64,000 bases of DNA from Streptomyces sp. QL37 (GTDB lineage: Bacteria > Actinomycetota > Actinomycetes > Streptomycetales > Streptomycetaceae). Shown here piece by piece: positions 63,299 to 64,000 of the stretch. The notes under the pieces were generated by a model. That model ran no database searches and had not been told where the DNA came from. It saw only the letters and a list, made by a program, of their open reading frames with translations. The position numbers and the translations under genes were made by a program. Location of the stretch: assembly GCF_002941025.1 (NCBI RefSeq), contig NZ_PTJS01000001.1:4526001-4590000 (forward strand). Direction: 5' to 3'. Position 1 is the first letter of the stretch. Each line of letters starts with the position of its first letter.

Positions 63299-63304
63299 AA
63301 CCTA
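63299..63304 (-). promoter_or_regulatory. Candidate -10 box, leaderless dtd
   Basis: TAGGTT on the minus strand, then seven bases, then the ATG at 63291. Confidence 0.45.
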
Positions 63305-63406
63305 TCTTGGGCCGAACGGGTACAGAGCACCTGCGTGAACACCCTGCGTAGTGGCACCATGCACGATGTCGGTGTGCCGACGCACCGGTCGAGGGGACGG
63401 ATCATC

Positions 63407-64000
63407 ATGACGACACATGGAAACGGGCCATCACCCGGTGCCGTACCAGGGACACGCACACCGGCCGGCTTGCGGCCGCCGGTGCAGCGGACCGTTGCTG
63501 TGCCCGGCCAGCTGCCCGCCCTGCCGGTGCAGCTGCCCGGAGCGGTGTCCGTGCCCGGGCAGACCGGGGGCGGTGCGGTCGAAGGACTGGCCTCCGTACG
63601 CCCGCAGCCCGAGTTCAGGGGGCTGCGGCTGCCGGAGCTGCGCTCGCTGCGCCGTGACGCCCAGCGCGACGAGGCGGACCTCAGCTACGTACGCCGTCTG
63701 GTCCAGGGCCGGATCGACATCCTGCGCGCCGAGCTCGCCCGCCGGGTGGACCCCGAGTCGCCCGTCGTGGACCGGCTCTCGGAGATCCTCGCCGACACCC
63801 CGTCCCTCCACCGCTCCTCGGTCAGGCACGTCACCCTCACCACGCCGCGCAGCGACGAGTACCGCCGGCTGGCGGCGGACACGCTCGCGGAGGTCGAGCT
63901 CTCCGACCTCGACGCCCGGACGGACGAGGAGCTCCTCACCGCCATGGGACGGCTCGTCCGCTACGAGCGTCAGGTCTCCCGGCGGCGTCACCGGCTCCAG
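63407..64000 (+). CDS. rsiG: RsiG, c-di-GMP-dependent anti-sigma factor of WhiG (3' end outside window)
   Basis: 198 residues visible. After a Pro/Gly-rich leader of about 75 residues comes a coiled-coil helical region. It contains [16 protein letters not shown], an exact match to the c-di-GMP-binding motif E(X)3S(X)2R(X)3Q(X)3D known from RsiG, and a second copy beginning [12 protein letters not shown] at the window's last bases. RsiG holds the sporulation sigma factor WhiG inactive when c-di-GMP is bound. Ribosome site GAGGGGAC precedes the ATG. Confidence 0.88.
   Translation, partial: MTTHGNGPSPGAVPGTRTPAGLRPPVQRTVAVPGQLPALPVQLPGAVSVPGQTGGGAVEGLASVRPQPEFRGLRLPELRSLRRDAQRDEADLSYVRRLVQGRIDILRAELARRVDPESPVVDRLSEILADTPSLHRSSVRHVTLTTPRSDEYRRLAADTLAEVELSDLDARTDEELLTAMGRLVRYERQVSRRRHRLQ

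Noticed and set aside
1..64000. tRNA, rRNA and CRISPR arrays
   Set aside because: No cloverleaf-like sequence, ribosomal segment or regularly spaced repeat with unique spacers was recognised; the tandem repeats found are coding.

Overview
The window is a high-GC actinobacterial chromosome segment, almost certainly from a Streptomyces. The support is pervasive G/C third positions, frequent GTG/TTG starts, dense ATGA/GTGA gene overlaps, a WhiJ-like regulator/DUF397 cluster, a cmd-like conjugation-type operon, GlnR, the mycothiol enzyme MshD, and the start of the WhiG anti-sigma factor RsiG. From about 22.3 kb rightward the gene order (transglycosylase, PAP2, CsoR, Pit, PstBACS, NUDIX/CHAD/PPK, MshD, 5'-nucleotidase, protease, GlnR, thiosulfate sulfurtransferase, DsrE, Fur, YgfZ, Dtd) agrees with my memory of the conserved Streptomyces core. 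I could not check that by search.

Layout. 1-6839: a minus-strand operon of six membrane/ATPase proteins resembling type IV secretion parts (pilin-like, VirB8/TcpC-like, VirB6-like, SCO6880 family, VirB4-like, VirD4-like), like the cmdABCDEF differentiation operon. Its last gene is broken by a large palindrome at the window edge. 7.2-21.3 kb: an accessory block with DUF402 protein, aldo/keto reductase, a disrupted PL8 polysaccharide lyase, methyltransferase, HTH/DUF397/ATPase cluster, VOC protein, WD40 protein, secreted adenosine deaminase, histidine phosphatase, and a DUF1023 hydrolase with a helical partner and a lipoprotein. 21.26-22.50 kb: a 583-bp inverted duplication. 22.3-32.8 kb: cell-wall hydrolase, PAP2, copper regulator, and low-affinity (Pit) and high-affinity (Pst) phosphate uptake with a clear PHO box. 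32.9-36.5 kb: polyphosphate module. 36.8-41.8 kb: GntR-controlled ABC exporter, a 5'-truncated mshD, a roughly 600-bp mosaic of fragments of its two neighbours, and a DUF1016 nuclease. 41.9-50.8 kb: secreted 5'-nucleotidase and PI-PLC, a DUF2975/HTH pair with a striking operator, a two-component system with HtrA-like protease, and a LacI regulator. 50.8-64 kb: glnR, sulfur metabolism behind a cysteine leader peptide, three tandem paralogous membrane-anchored proteins, a nitrobindin-like protein, fur, ygfZ, dtd and the 5' part of rsiG.

Functional themes are phosphate economy (Pit, Pst, PPK/CHAD, 5'-nucleotidase, PI-PLC), sulfur/redox handling and development. The most unusual feature is three separate loci (1-737, 20794-22500, 40074-40672) built of inverted and direct copies of adjacent genes. 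At the two interior loci the segments join at 5-22 bp microhomologies. They look either like chains of replication template switching or like chimeras made during amplification or assembly. They damage or edge into real genes, so they should be verified before anything is concluded from them.

No tRNA, rRNA, CRISPR array or transposase was recognised.
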